From the NCBI GenBank assembly GCA_019419545.1, contig DXZT01000036.1, positions 4,888 to 68,887 of the forward strand: DNA of 64,000 nt, written 5' to 3'. The notes beneath the pieces are model-generated. The model searched no databases. It worked only from the letters and a program-made list of their open reading frames with translations, and was not told the origin of the DNA. Source of the stretch: Collinsella sp. Its GTDB lineage: Bacteria > Actinomycetota > Coriobacteriia > Coriobacteriales > Coriobacteriaceae. Positions 57,171 to 64,000 of this stretch are shown in pieces (the stretch's first letter is position 1; the number at the start of each line of letters is the position of its first letter). The position numbers and the translations under genes are program-made.

Positions 57171-58508
57171 ATGAACCAGCAGAACATCGATTACGTACTC
57201 CGCTCCGTAGAGCAGCGTGATATCCGCTTTGTGCGTCTGTGGTTTGTCGACATTCTCGGCCGCCTCAAGAACTTTGCCATTAGCCCCGAGGACCTCGAGG
57301 TCGCTTTTGAGGAGGGTATTGGCTTTGACGGCTCCGCCATCGAGGGCTTTGCCACGCCCGAGGAAGCCGACATGCTGGCGTTCCCCGATGCCTCGACCTT
57401 CCAGATTCTGCCGTGGCGCCCGAGCCACAACGGCGTCGCCCGCGTGTTCTGCGACGTGTGCACTCCCGATCGCAAGCCGTTTGCTGGCGACCCGCGCGAT
57501 GCCCTGCGCCGCATGTTCCGCAAGGCCGAGAAGGCTGGCTATCTGCTTAACGTGGGCGCCGAGCTGGAGTATTACTACTTCCCCGACGAGCACACGCCCG
57601 AGCCGCTCGACAACGTGGGCTACTTCGATCTTTCGGTGAGCGATGCCGCTCGCGACCTGCGTCGTAACACGGTCCTCACGCTCGAGAAGATGTCCGTGCC
57701 CGTGGAGTACACCTTCCACGCCGCCGGCCGCTCGCAGCATGGCATGAGCCTGCGTCACGCCGAGGCCCTGAGCATGTCCGACGCCATCACCACGGCCAAG
57801 CTCATCATTAAGCAGCAGGCTTACGAGAGCGGCTGCCACGCCTCCTTTATGCCCAAGCCGTTGGCGGGCGAGGACGGCAGCGCCATGTTTTTGCATCAAT
57901 CGCTGTTCGACCACGACGGCAACAACGTCTTTTGGGGCGAGGGCGACGAGAAGTACCATCTCTCCGACGTCGCCAAGCACTATATGGCCGGTATCTTGGC
58001 GCACGCGCGCGAGATCAGCGCCATCACCAACCCCACGGTCAATTCGTACAAGCGCATCACCACGGGTGGCGACTCCGTGCCGCAGTACGCCACGTGGGGC
58101 CTGCGCAACCGCGCAAGCATGATCCGCATCCCGGTCTACAAGCCTGGCAAGCAGCTGTCCACGCGCATCGAGCTTCGCAGCCCCGATCCCATGGCAAACC
58201 CGTACCTGGTCAACGCCGTCACGCTGGCGGCCGGGCTTGACGGCATCGAGCGTAAGCTGGAGCTCCCGCCCGAGGCCACGGCCGAGACGCTCAAGCTCAC
58301 CGGCCGTCAGATGCTCGAGGCCGGTTACACGCCGCTGCCGCGCTCGCTTAAAGAGGCGCTCGACGTGTTTGAGGACTCGCAGTTTATGAAGGATGCCCTC
58401 GGCGAGCACATCCACAGCTTCTTCCTCAAAAAGAAGCGCGACGAGTGGCATAAGTTTGAGTCTACGATCACCGAGTGGGAGATCAAGCACTACCTGGCGA
58501 ACTCCTAA
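57171..58508 (+). CDS. Glutamine synthetase homolog with altered active site
   Basis: A 445-residue protein with full-length GS I-alpha fold: FDGSAIEGF (52-60), GAELEYYYF with E131 and E133, FMPKPL, NPTVNSYKR, NRASMIRIP and STRIELRSPDP with E334. However, ligands that bind the n1 and n2 metals in all active GS are changed: the Glu of HHEVAPGQHE appears as A184, the Glu of QHE as G191, and the His of GSGMH as F240. The flap GYEAP, with its catalytic Glu, reads GGDSVP. It may be inactive, may use another substrate, or may act as a nitrogen sensor. It is the first gene before glnR, with a GlnR-like box in its upstream region. GAAAGAAAGGGGAG precedes the ATG. Confidence 0.88.
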   Translation: MNQQNIDYVLRSVEQRDIRFVRLWFVDILGRLKNFAISPEDLEVAFEEGIGFDGSAIEGFATPEEADMLAFPDASTFQILPWRPSHNGVARVFCDVCTPDRKPFAGDPRDALRRMFRKAEKAGYLLNVGAELEYYYFPDEHTPEPLDNVGYFDLSVSDAARDLRRNTVLTLEKMSVPVEYTFHAAGRSQHGMSLRHAEALSMSDAITTAKLIIKQQAYESGCHASFMPKPLAGEDGSAMFLHQSLFDHDGNNVFWGEGDEKYHLSDVAKHYMAGILAHAREISAITNPTVNSYKRITTGGDSVPQYATWGLRNRASMIRIPVYKPGKQLSTRIELRSPDPMANPYLVNAVTLAAGLDGIERKLELPPEATAETLKLTGRQMLEAGYTPLPRSLKEALDVFEDSQFMKDALGEHIHSFFLKKKRDEWHKFESTITEWEIKHYLANS

Positions 58509-58558
58509 TCGCGCTGGCTTGTTCCAGTACGATTGAGCTCATTTCTTTGGAGGCCGAT

Positions 58559-59221
58559 ATGTCCGAAAAGAGTGCCCTGTTCATGGCGCGCACGACGCGC
58601 TTCCACGAGTTTGCCCGCAGCTTGACGACCACCCTGGGTGTCGAGGTGAGCCTGGCAACCCCCGATTCGCCGACTGCGGCGCACGACTTTGACCTGCTGA
58701 TTCTCGATTCCGATGGCATCCGCAGCGATCGCATCGATCAGATTGCCAAGTGGCTTGATGATCGTGGCGGCGTCCCCATGTTGGTGATCGTCGACGACGA
58801 GGCGCTCGGTACCTTGCGCCTGCCCAATCACGCGCATGCCGACTTTGTATGTCCCACGGCGACGCCCAACGAGCTCAAGGCTCGTGCGCAGCGCCTGATG
58901 GGTGAGGAGGAGACTATCACCGCCGACGATGTGCTCAACATCGATAACCTCGAGATCAACCTGGCAACCTACCAGGTGACGCTCGATAACGAGCCTATCG
59001 ACCTGACGCTGATGGAGTACTCGCTGCTGAGCTTTTTGGCGACGCATCCCAACCGCGCCTACAGCCGCGAGGTGCTGCTGCACCGCGTGTGGGGCTTTGA
59101 GTACTGCGGCGGTACGCGCACCGTCGACGTGCACATCCGACGCATCCGCTCCAAGGTGGGCCCGCAGATCGCGGCACACATCACCACCGTCCGCGGCGTG
59201 GGCTATCTGTTTAAGGACTAG
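58559..59221 (+). CDS. glnR: GlnR-like OmpR-family nitrogen regulator
   Basis: A 220-residue orphan response regulator. The receiver is atypical: no acidic pair near the N-terminus (ALFMARTTRF), no KPF lysine (FVCPTATP in its place), only D50 in LLILDSDG, the same degeneracy known for actinobacterial GlnR. The winged helix is GlnR-like throughout (LEINLATYQVTLDNEPIDLT, EVLLHRVWGFEYCGGTRTVD, TVRGVGYLF). ATG 58559 has GGAGG 5 bp upstream; the frame to 58475 overlaps the GS gene. No partner kinase is present. It probably controls nitrogen genes, including the operon it sits in. Confidence 0.85.
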   Translation: MSEKSALFMARTTRFHEFARSLTTTLGVEVSLATPDSPTAAHDFDLLILDSDGIRSDRIDQIAKWLDDRGGVPMLVIVDDEALGTLRLPNHAHADFVCPTATPNELKARAQRLMGEEETITADDVLNIDNLEINLATYQVTLDNEPIDLTLMEYSLLSFLATHPNRAYSREVLLHRVWGFEYCGGTRTVDVHIRRIRSKVGPQIAAHITTVRGVGYLFKD

Positions 59222-59225
59222 ATTT

Positions 59226-59262
59226 CCACCACAAAGAGGACAGGCATCTTTGTGGTGGTTTT
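59226..59262 (+). terminator. Terminator after glnR
   Basis: CCACCACAAAGA and TCTTTGTGGTGG form a perfect 12-bp stem with a 9-nt loop, followed by TTTTG, 4 bp after the stop. Confidence 0.9.
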
Positions 59263-59376
59263 GACGCAGATGTGGGTCCCTCTCGAATCTGCAACAGAAC
59301 TTAAGCCTTCCTAAAAGATTGCGTTCTCATACACGTTCGCCCGCATATTGGGGTACAACTCAACGTGAACAATGAT

Positions 59377-59410
59377 GGCCCGCCACATGTTTGGCGGGCC
59401 TTTGGTTATT
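59377..59410 (+). other. Terminator-like hairpin in the htrA leader
   Basis: GGCCCGCCA and TGGCGGGCC form a 9-bp stem (loop CATGTT) followed by TTTGGTTATTTG, 20 bp before the ribosome site of htrA. It could attenuate htrA or be the end of a short upstream transcript. Confidence 0.5.
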
Positions 59411-59429
59411 TGACGAAAGGATCGCAGCC

Positions 59430-60890
59430 ATGAGCGAGAACGATTCCCAGCGTCCCCAGGATGCGGGCAATGCCGGCGAGACCCAGCAGCAGCCGCGCGT
59501 GCAGGTGGAGTCGACGCCTGCCGACGGAAACATTCCCTACGTGCAGGCATACGACACGCAGACCGGCAAGCCGCTGAGCGGCCAACAGGTTGTAAACAAG
59601 CACACGGTGGTCAAGACCAAGACCAAAAAGCTGCCGATCTTTATTACGGCGCTTGCCGGCTGTGCCTGCGGCGCCCTGCTGGTCATCGCACTCATTATGA
59701 GCGGCACGCTCGATATCGGTGGTGGCAAGAATGCCGTGACGGCGGGCGCTTCGGGTTCATCGACGCAAAAGATCACCATTGACTCCGAGGATACTACGCT
59801 GGCCGAGGCCGTTTCTGCCAAGGCCCTGCCCTCTGTCGTCTCCATCACCGCCACTTCGAGCGGCAGCCAGAATGGTTCGCTTTCGCAGTCTGCCGACGAG
59901 TCGGATGGTTCGGGCAGCGTCGGTTCGGGCGTGGTGCTCGATACCGAGGGCCACATCCTCACCAACAACCACGTGGTCGATGGTTACGACCAGTACGTGG
60001 TGACCATGGACGACGGCACCACCTACGAGGCCGAGTTCGTGGGCAACGATGCTTCGAGCGACCTGGCCGTCATCAAGCTCAAGGACGCCGACGCCTCCAA
60101 GCTCACCCCGATCGAGATCGGCGATTCCTCCAAGCTCAACGTGGGCGAGTGGGTCATGGCGATCGGCTCGCCGTTCGGCAACGAGCAGTCTGTCTCCACG
60201 GGCATTGTGTCGGCGCTGTATCGCTCAACGGCCATGAGCTCTACCAACGGTAACACCATCTATGCCAACATGATCCAGACCGATGCCGCCATCAACCCGG
60301 GCAACTCCGGCGGTGCGCTCGTCAACGACAACGGTGAGCTTGTGGGTATCAACTCGCTTATCGAGAGCTACTCGGGCTCCAGCTCGGGCGTGGGTTTTGC
60401 CATTCCCGTTAACTATGCCAAGAACATTGCCGACCAGATTATCGACGGTAAGACGCCGGTGCATCCGTACATGGGCGCTACGCTTTCGAGCGTCAATGCG
60501 CTTAACGCCCGCACCAACAAGTTGAGCACCGATAGCGGCGCGTATGTGGCGAGCGTCGTTGAGGATGGTCCTGCCGCCAAGGCCGGCATTCAGGAGGGCG
60601 ACGTCATCACCAAGCTGGGCGACGATGAGATTTCGAGCGCCGACGGCCTGATCATCGCGCTGCGCAGCCACGAGGTGGGCGAGAAGGTCGAGATCACGCT
60701 CATGCGCGGCAAGGAAGAGAAGAAGGTCACGGTTGAGCTGGGCTCCGACGAGGAGCTGCAGAACCAGCAGCAGAACGACAGCGCGACCGATACCGGCAAC
60801 GGCGGTATTACCGACGAGCAGCTGCGCCAGTATCTGGAGGAGCTGCTTGGCCAGCAGGGCCAGGGTCAGGGCAACGGCCAGGGTTTCTAA
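59430..60890 (+). CDS. Membrane-anchored HtrA/DegP-like serine protease
   Basis: A 486-residue envelope quality-control protease. A 67-residue Gln/Pro-rich cytoplasmic region precedes one membrane helix (about 69-91). The chymotrypsin-like domain holds the triad H181 (TNNHVV), D211 (SSDLAVI) and S293 (NPGNSGGAL), followed by one PDZ domain (about 355-450; GAYVASVVEDGPAAKAGIQE marks its start) and a Gln/Gly-rich tail. ATG 59430 has GAAAGGA 9 bp upstream. This is the usual S1C type of Gram-positive bacteria and actinobacteria. Confidence 0.94.
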   Translation: MSENDSQRPQDAGNAGETQQQPRVQVESTPADGNIPYVQAYDTQTGKPLSGQQVVNKHTVVKTKTKKLPIFITALAGCACGALLVIALIMSGTLDIGGGKNAVTAGASGSSTQKITIDSEDTTLAEAVSAKALPSVVSITATSSGSQNGSLSQSADESDGSGSVGSGVVLDTEGHILTNNHVVDGYDQYVVTMDDGTTYEAEFVGNDASSDLAVIKLKDADASKLTPIEIGDSSKLNVGEWVMAIGSPFGNEQSVSTGIVSALYRSTAMSSTNGNTIYANMIQTDAAINPGNSGGALVNDNGELVGINSLIESYSGSSSGVGFAIPVNYAKNIADQIIDGKTPVHPYMGATLSSVNALNARTNKLSTDSGAYVASVVEDGPAAKAGIQEGDVITKLGDDEISSADGLIIALRSHEVGEKVEITLMRGKEEKKVTVELGSDEELQNQQQNDSATDTGNGGITDEQLRQYLEELLGQQGQGQGNGQGF

Positions 60891-60916
60891 CGAGCTGTAT
60901 CGCACATATCGAGGCC

Positions 60917-60957
60917 AGAGGGGGCTGTTCCGCCAGCGCGGGACAGCCCCTCTTTTC
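60917..60957 (+). terminator. Terminator after htrA
   Basis: AGAGGGGGCTGTTCC and GGGACAGCCCCTCT pair over about 14 bp and are followed by TTTCG. Confidence 0.85.
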
Positions 60958-60961
60958 GTAG

Positions 60962-60992
60962 TGATCCATTGGGGATGGAGGAAAACGGATCA
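60962..60992 (-). repeat. 31-bp dispersed repeat shared with 24659-24689
   Basis: Read on the minus strand, this stretch (TGATCCGTTTTCCTCC then ATCCCCAATGGATCA) matches 24659-24689 at 27 of 31 positions. Here only one arm is present, so it cannot form the long hairpin seen at 24659-24722. Confidence 0.6.
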
Positions 60993-61139
60993 TTTAGAAA
61001 CGGCAAGGGCATGGTTTGAACGCGCGATCCACTCCAGTTTGACGGCTGCCGATTCGGTGCGGTTTGAGACCGCTATTCGGCCCCATCGTGACCGGTGGTA
61101 CTCTTGTATCCGTTTGAAATCGAGCGAAGGAGTGCCGCT

Positions 61140-63368
61140 ATGGAGCAATCGAGCCTGTTTGGTGACGGCGTGGACATCGATACCGAAACGCCCGCGAGCG
61201 CGGATGCCGCCTCACCGACCGACGCCCGTGCCCAGGCGGCGGCGCGCGCGGCCGAGCTGCGCCATGAGCTCGACTACCACGCGTACCGCTACTACATGCT
61301 CGACGCACCCGAGATTACGGACGCCGCCTTCGACAAAATGCTCGTTGAGCTGCAGGAGATCGAGGCGGCCTATCCCGACCTGGTGACGCCCGACAGCTAT
61401 ACCCAGCGCGTGGGCGGATACGTGAGCGAGCAGTTTACGCCGGTCACGCACATGGCACGCATGTATTCCATGGACGATGCCATGGATCTGGACGAACTTG
61501 ACGCGTGGCTCCAGCGCACCGAGGATGCCCTCGGTGCCGGTAGCGTCACCTATACCTGCGAGCTTAAGATCGACGGCCTGGGCGTGGCCCTTACCTACCA
61601 AAACGGCACCTTCGTACGCGCCGCCACGCGCGGCGACGGCACCACGGGCGAGGACGTGTCGCTCAACGTGCGTACCATCAAGGATGTGCCCATGCACCTG
61701 TCCGAGCCTGCGCTCGCCCACATGGGTGCCGACCGCGAGCGCACCATTGAGGTGCGCGGCGAGGTCTACATGCCCAAGGGCAGTTTTGTGCGTCTGAATG
61801 AAGAGGTCGATGCCGAGGGTCGCGACCCCTTTGCCAACCCGCGCAACGCCGCTGCAGGATCCCTGCGCCAAAAAGACCCCAAGGTCACGGCGCGTCGCGA
61901 CCTCGCCACCTTTATCTACGCCATTGCCGATACCGATCCGCTGCACGTCCACAGCCAGCGTGAGTTCCTTGACTGGCTGCGCAGCGCCGGCTTTAGTGTC
62001 AACCCCAACGTGGCCCGCTGTGCCACGCCGGCTGAGGTTCACGAGTTCTGTGCCCAGGCCCTCGAGCATCGCGGTGACCTGGACTACGACATCGACGGCG
62101 TGGTCGTAAAGGTCGACAGCTTCCAACAGCAGCTCGACCTGGGCTTTACCGCCCGTGCGCCGCGTTGGGCCATCGCCTTTAAGTTCCCGCCCGAGGAAAA
62201 GCAGACGGTACTTCGCGAGATCCGCATCCAGGTTGGTCGCACCGGCGTGCTCACGCCGGTCGCCGAGTTCGACCCGGTGACGGTCGCCGGCTCCACCATC
62301 GCGCGCGCCACGCTGCACAACATCGACGAGATCCGCCGCAAGAACGTGCGCGAGGGCGACACCATCATCGTGCACAAGGCGGGCGACGTGATTCCCGAGG
62401 TCGTGGGCCCCGTGCTCGACAAGCGCCCGGCCGACAGCGTTGACTGGCAGATGCCCGAGGTCTGTCCCGTGTGCGGCAGCCCCGTGGTTCACGAGGATGG
62501 CGAGGTAGCCTACCGCTGCGTGTCCATCGATTGCCCCGCACAGCTCAAGGAGCGCCTACTCCACTGGGTGAGCCGCGGTTGCATGGACGTCGACGGCCTG
62601 GGCGACGAGATCGTCGACAAGATGATCGCCGCCGGTCTGATCCATGATGTCGCGGACTTCTACCAGCTCACGGTCGACGATATCGCCAGCCTGGACACAG
62701 GGCGCACCTATGCCAGCTCCAACAGCAAAAAGGGCGTCAAGAAGGGCGACCCCATTCCGGTGGGCCTCAAGACGGCCGAGAAAATCATCGCCGAGCTCAA
62801 CAAGTCCAAGAGCCAGCCACTCGGTCGCGTGCTGTTTGCCCTGGGCATCCGCCATGTGGGCAAGAGCGTGGGCGAGGTCATCGCCGAGCGATTCCTGTCG
62901 ATCGACAAGCTCATCTTGGCGAGCGAAGAGGACATCGCCGAGTGTGAGGGTATCGGTCCCAAGATTGCGGCGAGCGTCAAGCAGTTCCTGGCCGTGCCCG
63001 AGAACCTCGCCGTGCTAGAGCGCCTGCGTCAGGCGGGCCTGTCGCTCGAGGTCGACTTGGGCGCCGCGCACGCGCAGGCCGCAGCCGACGCCGGCGTGGC
63101 GGGCGAGCTCGCCGACGCGCAACCGCTTGCGGGTCTGACCTTCGTGCTCACCGGCACGCTCGTCAACCGCACCCGCGACGAGGCAGGTGCGGCGCTCAAG
63201 GTACTCGGCGCCAAGGTTTCGGGTAGCGTGTCAAAGAAGACGAGCTATCTGGTCGCCGGCCCCAAGGCGGGTTCCAAGCTCACCAAGGCCGAGCAGTTGG
63301 GTGTGCCCGTACTGGACGAGGATGCGCTCGAGCGGATCTTGGCTACTGGCGAGGTGCCCCGGGCTTAG
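61140..63368 (+). CDS. ligA: NAD-dependent DNA ligase LigA
   Basis: Seals nicks in replication and repair. The 742-residue protein has domain Ia (YHAYRYYMLDAPEITDAAFD), the adenylation lysine in CELKIDGLGVAL, the OB fold (GRTGVLTPVAEFDPV), the Cys4 zinc finger (CPVCGSPVVHEDGEVAYRC, then CPAQL), helix-hairpin-helix repeats, and a C-terminal BRCT (LTFVLTGTLVNRTRDEA). It is longer than E. coli LigA (671) by an N-terminal extension of about 35 residues and a linker rich in Ala before BRCT. ATG 61140 has GAAGGAG 7 bp upstream. Confidence 0.97.
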   Translation: MEQSSLFGDGVDIDTETPASADAASPTDARAQAAARAAELRHELDYHAYRYYMLDAPEITDAAFDKMLVELQEIEAAYPDLVTPDSYTQRVGGYVSEQFTPVTHMARMYSMDDAMDLDELDAWLQRTEDALGAGSVTYTCELKIDGLGVALTYQNGTFVRAATRGDGTTGEDVSLNVRTIKDVPMHLSEPALAHMGADRERTIEVRGEVYMPKGSFVRLNEEVDAEGRDPFANPRNAAAGSLRQKDPKVTARRDLATFIYAIADTDPLHVHSQREFLDWLRSAGFSVNPNVARCATPAEVHEFCAQALEHRGDLDYDIDGVVVKVDSFQQQLDLGFTARAPRWAIAFKFPPEEKQTVLREIRIQVGRTGVLTPVAEFDPVTVAGSTIARATLHNIDEIRRKNVREGDTIIVHKAGDVIPEVVGPVLDKRPADSVDWQMPEVCPVCGSPVVHEDGEVAYRCVSIDCPAQLKERLLHWVSRGCMDVDGLGDEIVDKMIAAGLIHDVADFYQLTVDDIASLDTGRTYASSNSKKGVKKGDPIPVGLKTAEKIIAELNKSKSQPLGRVLFALGIRHVGKSVGEVIAERFLSIDKLILASEEDIAECEGIGPKIAASVKQFLAVPENLAVLERLRQAGLSLEVDLGAAHAQAAADAGVAGELADAQPLAGLTFVLTGTLVNRTRDEAGAALKVLGAKVSGSVSKKTSYLVAGPKAGSKLTKAEQLGVPVLDEDALERILATGEVPRA

Positions 63369-63387
63369 CGCATCGATAACCAAATTG

Positions 63388-63428
63388 AAGAACCGCCCGG
63401 GAAGCATGATGCCTTCCGGGCGGTTCTT
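63388..63428. terminator. Bidirectional terminator between ligA and the MerR-type gene
   Basis: AAGAACCGCCCGG and CCGGGCGGTTCTT form a 13-bp stem with a further AAG/CTT pairing, ending at the stop codon of the convergent minus-strand gene. Confidence 0.8.
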
Positions 63429-64000
63429 ACTTTGCTGGGGCAACCGGCACCGTGATCTGCGTCACGTAGGTTGCCGGGTCGTCGCTGATGATGTCATCGA
63501 TGAGGGCGATCTCGCGTGAGGGACCGGCGGGTGTCAGGCCGTGCTCGCACATATAGCCGAGCAGCTGCTCGTAGCGTGGGGCTGCTTGCCCATGTGTACC
63601 GCGGAAGCTTATGGTCAGACAGCGCGCGGCGGGCCGCACCTCGACGTCGCCCACGTAATCATCGGTGTCATCGAGCAGCAGGAAGACCTCGTCGTAGCCA
63701 TCAAAGTCGCCGGCGGCGAGGCGCTCGGCGCCAATCCCGACGCCCAAGTTGCCCAGAAAGACAAAGGTCTCGTGCTGGCCCTTCTGCAGTTGACGAATCT
63801 GCCACTCCAGCGCATAGGCGTCGGTAGGGTTGACGCGTTCGCGCAACACGGCGCAGCGAAGCTCGGGCGCATCGATTGTGCAAATGGTATCGAGCTCGGT
63901 GTTCAAAGCATCGTGGAGCAGCGCAAGCCGGTTATCGATCTTACGCGACACGCGCTCCAGCTCGCGGCGCTTGCGCTCGATGAGCTCCTGCTGCTGAGCC
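63427..64000 (-). CDS. MerR-type regulator with GyrI-like effector domain, 5' end outside window
   Basis: The open frame continues past the window edge. The visible 190 residues start inside a charged coiled coil (QQQELIERKRRELERVSRKI), the dimerization helix that follows the HTH in MerR-family regulators. An effector-binding domain of about 150 residues follows (VLRERVNPTDAYALEWQIRQ, GVGIGAERLAAGDFDGYDEV, RPAARCLTISFRGTHG), ending AALIDDIISDD-like before the stop. The GTG at 63951 is internal. The ligand is unknown; this class often binds lipophilic cations or drugs. Confidence 0.7.
   Translation of the reverse strand, partial: AQQQELIERKRRELERVSRKIDNRLALLHDALNTELDTICTIDAPELRCAVLRERVNPTDAYALEWQIRQLQKGQHETFVFLGNLGVGIGAERLAAGDFDGYDEVFLLLDDTDDYVGDVEVRPAARCLTISFRGTHGQAAPRYEQLLGYMCEHGLTPAGPSREIALIDDIISDDPATYVTQITVPVAPAK

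Overview
The window is 64 kb of chromosomal bacterial DNA, moderately GC-rich with dense short-gap operons and strong AGGAGG-type ribosome binding sites. An OmpR-type GlnR regulator, an IdeR/DtxR-like iron box, PTS HPr, a bacterial-type HtpG, paired YhgE/Pip membrane proteins and many anaerobe and gut-type genes (nickel-pincer lactate racemase, a BaiCD/FadH-like flavin-FeS reductase, Feo iron uptake) fit a gut actinobacterium of class Coriobacteriia, most likely Collinsella or a close relative. This assignment is inferred from gene content and protein character, not from a marker-gene search. I see no prophage, complete insertion sequence, CRISPR array or replication origin.

Layout. 1-3.4 kb: two tRNA-Arg(ACG) copies (the first cut by the window edge), a large TPR-type protein of unknown function, tRNA-Ser(GCT), and a duplicated tRNA-end/terminator block enclosing a hairpin island. 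3.4-10.1 kb: a D-Ala-D-Ala carboxypeptidase divergent from a VanRS-like two-component system, then pstB with a PhoP/PhoR-type pair. 10.3-12.9 kb: a Wzz/tyrosine-kinase/tyrosine-phosphatase module without glycosyltransferases, then a GNAT acetyltransferase. 13.1-24.5 kb: htpG, two YhgE/Pip proteins, a DMT exporter, an M20 amidohydrolase and an MFS carrier. 24.5-29.2 kb: hisS and ppc. 29.2-34.4 kb: a lactate racemization locus (larA, a larD-like aquaporin, and a divergent larB-larC-tetR operon). 34.4-41.2 kb: serB, aspS, an HPr paralog, and feoA-feoA-feoB with a small Cys-rich partner. 41.4-49.6 kb: the complete kdp potassium system (kdpED divergent from kdpFABC). 49.9-57 kb: a flavin/FeS reductase, a regulator remnant, an AlbA_2/HATPase regulator, GntR and LacI regulators, and a HepT/MNT toxin-antitoxin pair. 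57-64 kb: a divergent glutamine synthetase with glnR, htrA, ligA and a partial MerR-type regulator.

The most unusual features are as follows. (1) Two 127-nt nested hairpins with identical geometry lie just after ppc and just after the larD-like gene and bracket larA-larD; their stems differ at 13 base pairs, every one compensated. (2) The MNT antitoxin of the HepT pair carries an N-terminal DinJ/RelB ribbon-helix-helix domain. (3) The glutamine synthetase has lost several metal-binding and catalytic residues but sits in front of glnR and behind a GlnR-like box. (4) LarC consists only of its N-terminal (LarC1) half with a 26-histidine segment. (5) The kdp locus is flanked by about 120-bp direct repeats that each encode a terminator hairpin. 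(6) The HPr paralog has Asp in place of regulatory Ser46. Intergenic regions in general are rich in 18-31-bp near-perfect hairpins without U-tracts, a pervasive and unexplained trait of this genome.
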